64,000 nucleotides of DNA, from contig NZ_AP025286.1 of the NCBI RefSeq assembly GCF_036492245.1, forward strand, positions 1,612,001-1,676,000. The letters run 5' to 3'. Both the position numbers and the translations under genes were made by a program. Numbering within the stretch: position 1 is the first letter of the stretch; the number at the start of each line of letters is the position of its first letter. This DNA comes from Treponema bryantii (GTDB lineage Bacteria > Spirochaetota > Spirochaetia > Treponematales > Treponemataceae). The notes under the pieces are model-generated. The model saw only the letters and a program-made list of their open reading frames with translations, was not told where the DNA came from and searched no databases. Shown here piece by piece: positions 1 to 8,680 of this stretch.

Positions 1-249
1 TGTACATTTGGAATATATTTAATTCATAATAATAGAACTTTCAAACATTATATGTGGTTTGAACTATTTAATACTCAATCATATATTGAAAGTGTATATT
101 TGCCTTTATATTGTTTAAGCTGTGTCGTAATTCTTTTTGTTATTGGAACATTAATAGAATTAGTAAGACAAAAATTTTTTGTATTATTAAAAGTAATTAT
201 CAATAAATTATTTCTAGAGAAAAACATAAATAAATTTAACAATAGTTAA
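1..249 (+). CDS. Acyltransferase 3 family protein, C-terminal fragment
   Basis: An open frame runs from the first base of the window to the TAA at 247-249, so this is the last 82 codons of a gene that begins upstream. The fragment opens with a GIYLIHNN stretch, which resembles the conserved last-helix region of OafA/WecH-type membrane acyltransferases. It then shows one strongly hydrophobic helix (about residues 35-55) and a basic tail. These enzymes O-acetylate or otherwise O-acylate surface glycans at the inner membrane, which fits the polysaccharide genes that follow. A start at the internal ATG (52) would cut through the conserved motif, so I reject it. The family call rests on a short segment and is moderate. 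Confidence 0.55.
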   Translation, partial: CTFGIYLIHNNRTFKHYMWFELFNTQSYIESVYLPLYCLSCVVILFVIGTLIELVRQKFFVLLKVIINKLFLEKNINKFNNS

Positions 250-265
250 AAAGATTTTAACTATT
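241..265. terminator. Perfect AT-rich hairpin between convergent genes
   Basis: An 11-bp perfect inverted repeat (241-251 and 255-265) with a 3-nt loop overlaps the stop codons of both the plus-strand acyltransferase and the minus-strand LicD gene. It would act on both strands. The stem is AT-rich and has no clear U-tract, so termination is plausible rather than certain. Confidence 0.5.
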
Positions 266-1064
266 TATAGATTTTATAATTATGATGCGGAATTCTTTCA
301 CTTTCAGGAGGTAAATTCATATAACCTTTATGAGTCAGAGTCAGCACAGAATCGTAATTATTTGGAATATATACTTTATGTCCTTCAAAATCAACTTCCG
401 GTGGATTTATAAATAGATTTTTTTCAATGGGATCACAATCGTATAGAACTCCCACATAATTATCTTTTTCATTATGAAATCTGGAATTATATTTAATTAG
501 TTTTGAATCAAAATCATAGTTCTTACCCCATAAAATCTTTAGGATAATGTAAAGAAGACATCGGACAAAAAATTTAAGGTTCCTTTTACCATTGTCAGGA
601 TTTAAATAAATCATATATTTTTTATCCCAATTTCTGATTTTCTTTCCAAATTTTTTTCCATGTTCAAAGGTATTACCACAATAATCTAAGATATAAATAT
701 CTACAAATGCGCCCAAATCAAATTTTTTTTCATAAGAATAACTTGATTCAAATATATAACTTGTATCAACAAAACGTGGAATTGATGGGGAGTAATTTTT
801 TGTATTACTTCTTGTACATATTTTAAAAGGTTTTAGCTCCTCCTGGTGTGATTCCATGTATGTTTTTAGAATTTCATAATCTTTTCTAAGCATCATTACA
901 TCGATATCATCATCCCAAGGAATAAAACCTTTATGTCGTATAGCACCAATAAGTGTTCCAAATGCCATGTAATAATGTATATTCAGTTTTCGGCAAATCT
1001 CATCAAGTTTAAGAAAAGTTGAAAAGCATGCCTGTTGTATTTCCTGTAAATTTAATTCTTTCAT
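261..1064 (-). CDS. LicD family phosphotransferase (copy 1)
   Basis: A 267-residue cytosolic protein. Residues 36-56 carry the LicD/nucleotidyltransferase-fold signature: GTLIGAIRHKG followed by WDDDID, with the acidic metal-binding cluster at about residues 51-55. LicD proteins transfer phosphocholine or other CDP-activated alcohol phosphates to cell-surface glycans; fukutin and FKRP, which transfer ribitol phosphate, belong to the same superfamily. It is read away from the HisC/IspD/RpiB genes but shares their intergenic region. A TATAAT box lies on the minus strand at 1085-1090. This is the first of three LicD paralogues in 7.5 kb, which suggests different acceptors or donors. The donor is not readable from the sequence. 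Confidence 0.85.
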   Translation of the reverse strand: MKELNLQEIQQACFSTFLKLDEICRKLNIHYYMAFGTLIGAIRHKGFIPWDDDIDVMMLRKDYEILKTYMESHQEELKPFKICTRSNTKNYSPSIPRFVDTSYIFESSYSYEKKFDLGAFVDIYILDYCGNTFEHGKKFGKKIRNWDKKYMIYLNPDNGKRNLKFFVRCLLYIILKILWGKNYDFDSKLIKYNSRFHNEKDNYVGVLYDCDPIEKNLFINPPEVDFEGHKVYIPNNYDSVLTLTHKGYMNLPPESERIPHHNYKIYK

Positions 1065-1154
1065 ATTAAAAATCCAAAATTAAGATTATATATTCAAAAA
1101 TATGTATTTATGTTACAATAAACTAATTTTACAATAATTTTTGAGGAAAGTAAA

Positions 1155-2213
1155 ATGCATTATGTTAATCCAATAATTAAGAACTTTTTGAGAACAAATC
1201 AACCGGAAGATAGAGGAAATTATATTCGCCTTGATCAGAATGAAAATCCTGATGGACTTCCAAAATGGCTTTTTGACGAGGCTATGAAAAAAATCACTCC
1301 TTCATATCTTTCGTTATACCCAGAAGAAATCAAATTTACTACAAAGTACGCAAAACTTCTTGGTCTGGAATATGATAATGTTACTTTAACAGACGGTTCT
1401 GTTGTTGCAATGGGATATGTAATTAAGGTTTTTGGTGAGCCCGGAAAAACTCTTTTATGTGTAACTCCAACCTTTGGTATGTATAAAGTATATGCGGACA
1501 TGGCTCAGATGAATACAGAAATGGTACATTATGAATCTGATTATTCTTTTGATATTAATAAACTGATTGATAAAATTGATTCAAATACAGGTATTGTTTC
1601 TCTTGTTAATCCAAGTATGCCAATTGGAAATGTTTACTCAGATGATGAAATACGCCGTGTTGTTGAAAAAGCTAAATCTGTAAATGCTCTTGTAATAATT
1701 GATGAAGCATATCATTACTTTTATGATAAACATTCTCTTAATCTTATAAAAGAATTTGATAATGTTGTAATTCTCCGTACATTCTCTAAAATGCTTTCAA
1801 TGCCAGGCTTACGTATGGGTGCTGTTATTTCCACAAAAGAAAATGTTCAGTATGTGAAGAATTATAAGCCGCACTATACAGTAAACAATGTTGCTCTTGC
1901 TTTTGGTGAAACAATTGTAGATAACTTTGATAAGGTAATTACAGAGCTTAAAAATACATTTAATGGTGGTAAAGACTATCTTATCAAAGCATTGGAAGAT
2001 AACGGCTATTCATATATTCCAACTTATGGCTGTTTTATCTGTATAACTCCAAAATATAAAACTGCAGAAGAAATTACAGAAGAATTAAAGAAACAGAATA
2101 TTTTAATTTTCTGTGGAAAAGGAGATAGTGCAGGTTTCTTAAGAGTTACAATCTGGGATGTAAAATATATGAAAATGTTCATGGATGCACTTTTGAAAAT
2201 AGATGTAAAATAA
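1155..2213 (+). CDS. HisC-like class I/II PLP aminotransferase
   Basis: A 352-residue fold-type I aminotransferase close to histidinol-phosphate aminotransferase. It has an N-terminal RLDQNENP segment, the IIDEAY motif carrying the PLP-contacting Asp, and the Schiff-base lysine K212 in TFSKMLSMPGLR. HisC enzymes aminate a phosphorylated ketone, imidazole-acetol phosphate. No other his genes are present. The gene is followed after 9 nt by an IspD/TarI-type cytidylyltransferase and then RpiB, so a role in making an amino-alcohol phosphate for CDP activation is more likely than histidine synthesis; that is an inference from context. The start is supported by a GAGGAA box 9 nt upstream. Confidence 0.8.
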   Translation: MHYVNPIIKNFLRTNQPEDRGNYIRLDQNENPDGLPKWLFDEAMKKITPSYLSLYPEEIKFTTKYAKLLGLEYDNVTLTDGSVVAMGYVIKVFGEPGKTLLCVTPTFGMYKVYADMAQMNTEMVHYESDYSFDINKLIDKIDSNTGIVSLVNPSMPIGNVYSDDEIRRVVEKAKSVNALVIIDEAYHYFYDKHSLNLIKEFDNVVILRTFSKMLSMPGLRMGAVISTKENVQYVKNYKPHYTVNNVALAFGETIVDNFDKVITELKNTFNGGKDYLIKALEDNGYSYIPTYGCFICITPKYKTAEEITEELKKQNILIFCGKGDSAGFLRVTIWDVKYMKMFMDALLKIDVK

Positions 2214-2222
2214 GGATTTCAT

Positions 2223-2936
2223 ATGAAAAATATTGCAATCATTCTGGCTGGTGGTATTGGTTCAAGAATGGGCGGGCCAATGCCTAAACAATTTTTATCA
2301 TTAAATGATAAACCTGTAATTGTTCATACAATCGAAAATTTCCAGAAAAACAAACAGGTTGACGAAATCATTATAGTTTGTGTAAAGGATTGGATTGATC
2401 ATCTAAAAGAAATACTTGAAGAATACAAAATTTCAAAAGTTACTGATATTATTGAAGGCGGTGAAAGTGGACACGATTCAACCCGTAACGGTATTTTCAG
2501 TCTGAAAAATAAACTTTCAGAAGACGATTTTATTATAATTCATGATGCAGCTCGTCCAATACTTCCGCAGGCTGCCATTGATGATATGTTACGAATTGCA
2601 CATGAAAAAGGAAATGCATCTCTTGCAATACCTTGTTATGAAACTGTAATTTATACAGATGATGGAAAAATGGGAAACAGTCAGCTTGATAGAAGCAAAA
2701 TAATGCGTATTCAAACTCCACAGGCATATAAATATGGACCTATCCTTCGGCTTTATGAAAAAGCAGAAGCAGAAAATAAACATGATTTTATTTATGCAGA
2801 TTTAGTTCTGATTTATTATGGTGAAACTGTTTATTTTTCTAGAGGTTTTACTAATAACATAAAAATAACCCGAAAAGAGGATATTCCGCTTTGTAAGGCA
2901 CTTATGACATTTACAGAAGAGGAGTTGTTTTCATGA
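2223..2936 (+). CDS. IspD/TarI-type cytidylyltransferase
   Basis: A 237-residue GT-A-like nucleotidyltransferase. It shows the CTP-binding N-terminus (AIILAGGIGSRMG, then PKQF), the HDAARP motif in mid-protein and a NIKITRKEDI C-terminus typical of IspD and TarI. It would condense CTP with a sugar-alcohol phosphate. The window also encodes Dxr, so the organism uses the MEP pathway and needs an IspD. This gene could be that enzyme, but its position between a HisC-like aminotransferase and RpiB among LicD genes favours a TarI/CRPPA-like role making a CDP-polyol or CDP-amino-alcohol donor. The stop overlaps the rpiB start by 4 nt, so the two are translationally coupled. Confidence 0.82.
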   Translation: MKNIAIILAGGIGSRMGGPMPKQFLSLNDKPVIVHTIENFQKNKQVDEIIIVCVKDWIDHLKEILEEYKISKVTDIIEGGESGHDSTRNGIFSLKNKLSEDDFIIIHDAARPILPQAAIDDMLRIAHEKGNASLAIPCYETVIYTDDGKMGNSQLDRSKIMRIQTPQAYKYGPILRLYEKAEAENKHDFIYADLVLIYYGETVYFSRGFTNNIKITRKEDIPLCKALMTFTEEELFS

Positions 2937-3361
2937 AAATTGCAATAGGTTCAGATCATGCAGGATTCAGTTATAAACAGAAGTTAATCGAATTTCTTAC
3001 TTCAAAAGGTTATGATGTTATAAATGTTGGAACTGATTCTGAAGAACAGGTTGATTATCCAGTTTATGCAGATAAAGTATGTAAACTTATAGAAGAAAAA
3101 TCTGTTGATACAGGCATACTCATTTGTGGAACTGGAATAGGTATGAGTATGGCTGCAAATAAACATAAATCTATACGTGCTGCTGTTTGTACAGATTTAA
3201 AATCAGCTGAATTTACAAGATTACATAATGATGCAAATGTTTTATGTATGGGAGAAAGAATAATCCCTTATGAACTTGCGCAGGAAATAACTGAAAAATA
3301 TTTAACTACAGAATTCTTAGGCGGAAAGCATAAGACTAGAATAGATATGTTCAGTAAATAA
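2933..3361 (+). CDS. rpiB: RpiB/LacAB-type sugar-phosphate isomerase
   Basis: A 142-residue protein, normal length for RpiB. It has GSDHAGF at the N-terminus, the catalytic cysteine C65 in LICGTGIGMSMAANK, and HNDANVLCMGER near the end. The family interconverts ribose-5-phosphate and ribulose-5-phosphate, or the allose/galactose equivalents, in the cytosol. The 4-nt overlap with the cytidylyltransferase ties it to the CDP-precursor module, where it could supply a pentulose phosphate. It may instead be the general pentose-phosphate isomerase placed here by chance; no second rpi gene is visible in the window. Confidence 0.88.
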   Translation: MKIAIGSDHAGFSYKQKLIEFLTSKGYDVINVGTDSEEQVDYPVYADKVCKLIEEKSVDTGILICGTGIGMSMAANKHKSIRAAVCTDLKSAEFTRLHNDANVLCMGERIIPYELAQEITEKYLTTEFLGGKHKTRIDMFSK

Positions 3362-3383
3362 ACTTTAGCTAAAGGTAGTTTAT

Positions 3384-4211
3384 ATGAAAATTTATGCTAT
3401 TATGCTCGTTAAAAATGAAGCTGATATAGTTGGTAAAGTAATTACAGAAGCCGAAAAATGGGCAGATAAAATTTTTATTCTTGATAATGGTTCTACTGAT
3501 GGAACCTGGGAAATTATACAATCCTTAAAAAATGACATTGTTACTCCATGGAAACAGTATTTTGGAGATTATCATGACGGCTTAAGAGCTGATGTATATA
3601 ATGAATTTAAATCAATTTCTAAACCAGGTGACTGGTGGTGTTTTAAGCTTGATGCTGATGAAATATATGCCGAAGATCCAAGAGAATTTTTACAGAAAAT
3701 TCCAAAAAACTGTCATTTAGTAGCTAAGCAATCCCTGGATTATGTAATAACTAATGAAGATGTTGAAGAATATGAATTTACCGGAAATTTTGAGCATGAC
3801 AGCCAATATTTAAAATATTTCAAAAATCCATGTTATTCAGAACCACGTTTTTTCAGATATAGAAAAGGACTGAAATGGATAAAAACTCCATATGCTCATT
3901 GGCCACAAAAGATTGGTGTTCTGGCTGATGAGAATATTTTATGTAAACACTATCAATGCCGTTCTCCTCAACAGATGCAGGCTCGTATTGATTTAAGGAA
4001 CAATACCTGGGTTAAGAAAACCGGAATTGTATGGAAAACTAAAAAAGAAACAGACTGGCATGAACTTTTGAAACCTAGATGTGAACTTTATTATGATGAT
4101 GGAGATATGGAAAAAATCAGAAAGCTTGAAATTGACAGAGGTGATTTTAAGCAAGGTACACTTAAAAAAATGATTAAACGTGTTTTAATAGCTCTCCATT
4201 TATATCAATAA
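3384..4211 (+). CDS. Glycosyltransferase family 2
   Basis: A 275-residue GT-A glycosyltransferase without membrane helices. The N-terminus (MLVKNEADIV, then LDNGSTDGT) is the nucleotide-sugar binding half of GT2 enzymes, and LDADE at about residues 90-94 is the metal-binding DXD-type motif. It probably adds one sugar to a lipid-linked oligosaccharide at the inner face of the membrane. It lies 22 nt after rpiB and shortly before a LicD gene in the same direction, so co-expression is likely. Donor and acceptor sugars cannot be read. Confidence 0.8.
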   Translation: MKIYAIMLVKNEADIVGKVITEAEKWADKIFILDNGSTDGTWEIIQSLKNDIVTPWKQYFGDYHDGLRADVYNEFKSISKPGDWWCFKLDADEIYAEDPREFLQKIPKNCHLVAKQSLDYVITNEDVEEYEFTGNFEHDSQYLKYFKNPCYSEPRFFRYRKGLKWIKTPYAHWPQKIGVLADENILCKHYQCRSPQQMQARIDLRNNTWVKKTGIVWKTKKETDWHELLKPRCELYYDDGDMEKIRKLEIDRGDFKQGTLKKMIKRVLIALHLYQ

Positions 4212-4238
4212 AATTACTGTGTGTTAAAGGAAAATAAT

Positions 4239-5045
4239 ATGAAAAGAATGACAACCGATGAAATGAAAGCCACAATGCTTCCAATGATGAAATGCATACA
4301 TGAATACTGTGAAACTAATAATATTCGATATTCATTATCAGGTGGTTCTCTAATTGGAGTCGTTCGTCATAAAGGTTATATTCCTTGGGATGATGATATT
4401 GATATTATGCTTCCACGTCCAGATTATGACAAATTTGTACAGAGCTTTAATTCAACACAAAACAGATATAGACTGATTAGCTGCGAAACAGATAAAGATT
4501 ACTTTCAGCCATATGCAAAAGTTGTTGATACACAAACTAAACTTGTTGAACATTATGATAAAAAGATGAAATCATTGGGAGTATACATTGATGTTTTTCC
4601 TATTGATGGTTTACCTGATGATGACGAAAAAAGAATTGCTTACTGGCATAAACTATTTAAATTACGTAATCTGATGTCCTGTACGTATGAGAAAAGTTTA
4701 AATAGTGAAAAAGGAATAAAAAAATTATTAAGAAAGATTATTTTTTATTTATCACATATATTCCCTGCAAATTTTGCTGCAAAGCGTTTAAACTCTTATG
4801 TAAGAAAACAATATGATTTTGACAAATCAAAATATGTAGGATGTATTGTTTTTGGATACGGAATGAAAGAAGAGGTTCCACATTCTTTTTATGAAAAATT
4901 AACTGATATGGATTTTGAAAATCTGAAATTGAAAGCTTCTGAAGAAAACTATATTTATTTATCAAATATATATGGAGATTATATGAAGCTTCCGCCAGAA
5001 GACCAGCGCAAAACACGTCATCATGCAGAAGCTTATTTCTTATAA
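4239..5045 (+). CDS. LicD family phosphotransferase (copy 2)
   Basis: A 268-residue LicD protein with GGSLIGVVRHKG and WDDDID (acidic cluster at residues 51-55). I chose the ATG at 4239 rather than the GTG at 4221: an AAAGGA ribosome site lies between the two, correctly spaced for the ATG. It probably transfers a CDP-activated phospho-alcohol to a glycan. It directly follows the GT2 gene, and its last 13 nt overlap the convergent flippase gene. The three LicD copies agree in the catalytic motif and diverge elsewhere, which fits different acceptors. Confidence 0.85.
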   Translation: MKRMTTDEMKATMLPMMKCIHEYCETNNIRYSLSGGSLIGVVRHKGYIPWDDDIDIMLPRPDYDKFVQSFNSTQNRYRLISCETDKDYFQPYAKVVDTQTKLVEHYDKKMKSLGVYIDVFPIDGLPDDDEKRIAYWHKLFKLRNLMSCTYEKSLNSEKGIKKLLRKIIFYLSHIFPANFAAKRLNSYVRKQYDFDKSKYVGCIVFGYGMKEEVPHSFYEKLTDMDFENLKLKASEENYIYLSNIYGDYMKLPPEDQRKTRHHAEAYFL

Positions 5046-6508
5046 TGTTTTTTCAGCATTGAAAGAATCATTAATGCAGAGGAATGTCTTAATAAACATT
5101 CAATAATTGCATAAACAATACTTCCAGTTATAACGCTTATAAGAATTTTTATTGTAATATTTGTAATTGTAGAAACAATTAAATAAAGTACCAGAAGCAT
5201 TAATGCAGACCCAATAAGAGCTTTAAGTAAATCATAGAAATTCTTTTTGTTATTTATATATTTCCAGCCTGCAAAAAGTTTTACTATTGGTAAGGTAAGA
5301 TCAACTAAAAGAGTTGCGATTCCTGCTCCGAATACTCCCCATTTTATTCCATATTTTAAACCATATGTAATTAAAATCCAGTTTAAGCCGCCATTTATAA
5401 CAAGGGCTATAAGCTGTGCGTAAAGCATAAATCTTTCAAGCCTGTTTGGGGTAAGAATTAAATTATTTAAATAACTATTAAAACTGCAGAATATAATACT
5501 GATTGCAAGGAGCTTCATTGTTGGAACAGAATCCAGATAATTATCACCACAAAAAATAATTGTTAAAGGCTCTGCTAAAAAGAGCAGACCAACAGCGGCC
5601 GGAATACTCAGGAAAAAAGTAATACTCAAGACTTTTGTTAATAAAGATTCATATTCATCAGATTCTCTATGGTTAATTAAATATGAACTTCTTGGCATAA
5701 AAGTTGAAATAATAGAAGTGATAAGCTGCCGAACCATTTTACTTAGTTTTGTAGCCGCAATATAAAGACCAACACTAAGATCTCCAGATAAAAAACCTAA
5801 CATAATGGTATCCAATACTCCATTAACTTTTCCTGCAGCATCTACAGAAAAGAAAGTAAGGATAGGTTTTATGTGTCTTGTAAGTTGTATTGGAGTTTTT
5901 TCCCGTAAATTAATGTATTTTCGAGAGTGTATAAAATTAAAAATATTGGCACCCACATTACTAAATACACCAATACCGGCATATATTAAATAGTCCTCTT
6001 TGGATTTTACTAAAGTGAATAATAGAATAAGACTTATTATTTGAAAAGCAATATGTCGGATAGTTATATATCCATAATCTTCTTGAGCTGTATATAACCA
6101 GCCAATTCCTATTGTTGAGAATAAAATTTTTGTTGAGCAGATTATAAGAAGTAACCTGTAATCTGAAAGACGGTTTATAAATAGAAGGCTGATGATTAAT
6201 AATAAATATGCAATTGTAGTAGTTATGAAATTGAAGAATAATATTTCACGGGTTAATTTAGAAAGCTCATACTTATTATCTCTTATTCTTGCAGCTTCCC
6301 GGGCTGCATATGTTCCGATTCCGAGATCAGCAATTAATAAGAAATATTCAATAATGGAATTTGCAAAATTTACAGAACCAATTCCTTCTGGAAGTAAAAT
6401 TCTACTTGCATATGGAAAGGAGATGATTGGAAAAATTATATTCATTACGCTTTTTATTGAACTAAAAAGCGCATTTTTTTTAAGTGATTTTTGTCTTATG
6501 TCTGACAT
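5033..6508 (-). CDS. Wzx-type oligosaccharide flippase (MATE/MOP superfamily)
   Basis: A 491-residue polytopic membrane protein with about 12-14 hydrophobic helices, beginning MSDIRQKSLKKNALFSSIKSV and continuing with SFPYASRILLPEGIG, which is typical of polysaccharide-biosynthesis (RfbX/Wzx) proteins. It would flip undecaprenyl- or lipid-linked repeat units across the inner membrane. It runs against the preceding LicD gene with a 13-nt tail overlap. A TATAAT box on the minus strand (6520-6525) lies 11 nt before the ATG and there is no Shine-Dalgarno, so the mRNA leader would be only a few bases. Confidence 0.85.
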   Translation of the reverse strand: MSDIRQKSLKKNALFSSIKSVMNIIFPIISFPYASRILLPEGIGSVNFANSIIEYFLLIADLGIGTYAAREAARIRDNKYELSKLTREILFFNFITTTIAYLLLIISLLFINRLSDYRLLLIICSTKILFSTIGIGWLYTAQEDYGYITIRHIAFQIISLILLFTLVKSKEDYLIYAGIGVFSNVGANIFNFIHSRKYINLREKTPIQLTRHIKPILTFFSVDAAGKVNGVLDTIMLGFLSGDLSVGLYIAATKLSKMVRQLITSIISTFMPRSSYLINHRESDEYESLLTKVLSITFFLSIPAAVGLLFLAEPLTIIFCGDNYLDSVPTMKLLAISIIFCSFNSYLNNLILTPNRLERFMLYAQLIALVINGGLNWILITYGLKYGIKWGVFGAGIATLLVDLTLPIVKLFAGWKYINNKKNFYDLLKALIGSALMLLVLYLIVSTITNITIKILISVITGSIVYAIIECLLRHSSALMILSMLKKHYKK

Positions 6509-6555
6509 ACTTAAACTATATTATAATGATTTATAATGAAAATTTAAACAATTAT

Positions 6556-6564
6556 TGATATAAT
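6556..6564 (+). promoter_or_regulatory. Extended -10 promoter for LicD copy 3 / TagF / epimerase
   Basis: A TG followed one base later by TATAAT (6559-6564) makes an extended -10 element. No good -35 box is seen. An AGGAG ribosome site lies downstream at 6583, so this transcript has a normal leader of about 30 nt and probably covers the next three genes. Confidence 0.5.
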
Positions 6565-6598
6565 TATGTATACGAATATTTTAGGAGAGTAATTACTT

Positions 6599-7495
6599 AT
6601 GGTTCCACTTAATATAGAATTACCCGAACATTTCCTTGAAGAAGAAGAAAGAGAAGGGTATATTGTAACATCCCAAATGAAAGAACTATGGGCAGTTCAA
6701 ATAGATTTACTTTTTCAATTAGATAAAATCTGTAAAAAATATATTTTGCGATATGTTGCAGATGGCGGAACTTTATTAGGTGTATTCAGACATAAAGGTT
6801 ATATTCCTTGGGATGATGATATTGATGTTTGTATGCCTCGTTCTGATTATGAAGAATTATGTAAAATTGCTCCAAAAGAATTAAAATATCCATATTTTTT
6901 TCAAAATGAAAATACTGATCCGGGCTGTGTTTTTGGTTTTTCTAAAATATGTAATTCAGATACAGCTATGGTTCTTGAAGTAAATAAAAATAGAAATTTC
7001 AAATTTAATCAGGGAATAAATATAGATATTTTTCCTCAGGATAATGTTCCAGATGATGAAGAGGAACAAAAAAAGTTTTTTGAAGAATTACAAATATTAA
7101 GAAGAAAAGGCAAGATATTCCGTAACCGGATGCATTTAGATAATGGGGAAAAGAATACCATAAAGAAAATATTTGCATTTATTATGGAAAAATTAAAAAT
7201 AAAAAATTATCCATATTTTAAGTTTGAAAAGGCATGTCAAAGATACAATAATAAAGACTGCAAATTATGTGGAAGTATTTCTTTCAGACCAGAAAGATGT
7301 ATCGGCCTTAGACATACAGCAAGTTTTTCAAATATTGAAGAAAAACCTTTTGAGTTTTTTACACTCCCATGTACCACAGATGATGAATGGTATTTAACTG
7401 ATTTTTATGGTGATTGGAAAACTCCGGTTAAGGGAAGTTCGCTTCATGGTGGAGTTATTATAGATACTGATAAGTCATATAAGGAATTTTTCTAA
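6599..7495 (+). CDS. LicD family phosphotransferase (copy 3)
   Basis: A 298-residue LicD protein with about 20 extra acidic residues at the N-terminus compared with the two neighbours. The signature GGTLLGVFRHKG and WDDDID (acidic cluster at residues 72-76) is intact. An AGGAG site 11 nt before the ATG supports the start. It heads a plus-strand group with a TagF-like transferase and an epimerase, so it may decorate or prime the polyol-phosphate polymer built by the next gene. Confidence 0.85.
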   Translation: MVPLNIELPEHFLEEEEREGYIVTSQMKELWAVQIDLLFQLDKICKKYILRYVADGGTLLGVFRHKGYIPWDDDIDVCMPRSDYEELCKIAPKELKYPYFFQNENTDPGCVFGFSKICNSDTAMVLEVNKNRNFKFNQGINIDIFPQDNVPDDEEEQKKFFEELQILRRKGKIFRNRMHLDNGEKNTIKKIFAFIMEKLKIKNYPYFKFEKACQRYNNKDCKLCGSISFRPERCIGLRHTASFSNIEEKPFEFFTLPCTTDDEWYLTDFYGDWKTPVKGSSLHGGVIIDTDKSYKEFF

Positions 7496-7506
7496 GAGGT
7501 ATTTGT

Positions 7507-8667
7507 GTGAATTCTTTTATAGAAAAGAAATTTGGAAAATATTATCATCCGATTATCTGGAATTTGAAAAGAACATGGAAATATAAAGTTATATATGTTT
7601 CTGTTTATAAGAAATTAATAAAACAAACAAAAATAATACCTGATAGTGTTATAATATTTACTCGTGATTATGAAAAAATGTCTCCTTCTTTTGATAGGAT
7701 TTATACACAATTAAAAGAAAAACAATTTTTAATTACAATAATTAATAGATTAAATAATGAAAATGAAGAATTAGATTTTATAAAAAAACTGGCTTCTGCA
7801 AATTTTGTAATAGTAAATCAGGCATGTACAATTATAAATGCTTTACCAATCAGAAAAGAAACTAAGTTAATAAATTTATGGCATGGATGCGGAGCATTAA
7901 AAAAATTTGGTTGCTCTAAAATGAAATCGTGGAACAAAAATTTTTATCCTTATAAAAGATTTAATAATTACACATTATTTACGGTGAGTTCAGATAAGAT
8001 TCTAAAATATTATGAGGAAGCTACAAAGATTCCATTAAGAAAAGGAATATTGAAGCCTATCGGAATTAGTAGAACAGATATTTTTTTTGATAAAACTTTT
8101 ATAAATAATTGTGAACAAAAAAAGAAACAGCTAACAGAGAAAAAAATAATTCTTTATGCACCTACATTGAGAGGTAATACGTTAACAGAAGCTTTTACGC
8201 CTGAATATATAAATTTTAAGGAAATGAAAGCGGCTTTAGGTAATGAATATATTTTAATCATAAAACGACATCCAGATACTTTAGATAAACCATATAATAT
8301 ACCGGATGATTGTAAAGATTTTTGTATTGATTTATCTTTTGATGGTTCTATCAGTGAATTAATAGTTATGAGCGACATCCTCATTTCAGATTATTCTTCA
8401 TTATTTTTTGAATGGTGTCTTTTTGATAAACCTGTTATTTTTCTTACACCAGATTTTGAAGAATACGTTGATGAAAGAGGTTTTTATATTGATTTTAAGT
8501 CGATTGTCGAAAAGGCACGTTGTAATAATACACAAGAATTGATAAATATAATAAAGAATATAAATAATTATGATTTTTCATTTGTAAAGCAAATCAGAAA
8601 CGATTATATGTCAGCTTGTGATGGTCATTCTACAGAAAGAATAGTAGAATTAATGAAATCACTTTAA
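7507..8667 (+). CDS. TagF-like CDP-glycerol/ribitol glycerophosphotransferase family protein
   Basis: A 386-residue protein starting with GTG. It contains NLWHGCGALKKFG, LYAPTLRG and a C-terminal ILISDYSSLFFEW segment, the conserved pieces of the CDP-glycerol:poly(glycerophosphate) glycerophosphotransferase family (GT-B fold; the conserved histidine lies in the WHG motif). Such enzymes use CDP-glycerol or CDP-ribitol to add polyol-phosphate units to a lipid-linked acceptor. It matches the CDP-precursor genes upstream in kind. It is shorter than Gram-positive TagF, so it may be a primase-like or single-addition enzyme. Base composition is extremely AT-rich. Confidence 0.82.
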   Translation: MNSFIEKKFGKYYHPIIWNLKRTWKYKVIYVSVYKKLIKQTKIIPDSVIIFTRDYEKMSPSFDRIYTQLKEKQFLITIINRLNNENEELDFIKKLASANFVIVNQACTIINALPIRKETKLINLWHGCGALKKFGCSKMKSWNKNFYPYKRFNNYTLFTVSSDKILKYYEEATKIPLRKGILKPIGISRTDIFFDKTFINNCEQKKKQLTEKKIILYAPTLRGNTLTEAFTPEYINFKEMKAALGNEYILIIKRHPDTLDKPYNIPDDCKDFCIDLSFDGSISELIVMSDILISDYSSLFFEWCLFDKPVIFLTPDFEEYVDERGFYIDFKSIVEKARCNNTQELINIIKNINNYDFSFVKQIRNDYMSACDGHSTERIVELMKSL

Positions 8668-8680
8668 TATGGAGTAAAAT

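Noticed and set aside
4221-4238. Upstream GTG start for LicD copy 2
   Set aside because: An AAAGGA ribosome site lies between the GTG and the ATG at 4239 and is spaced for the ATG.
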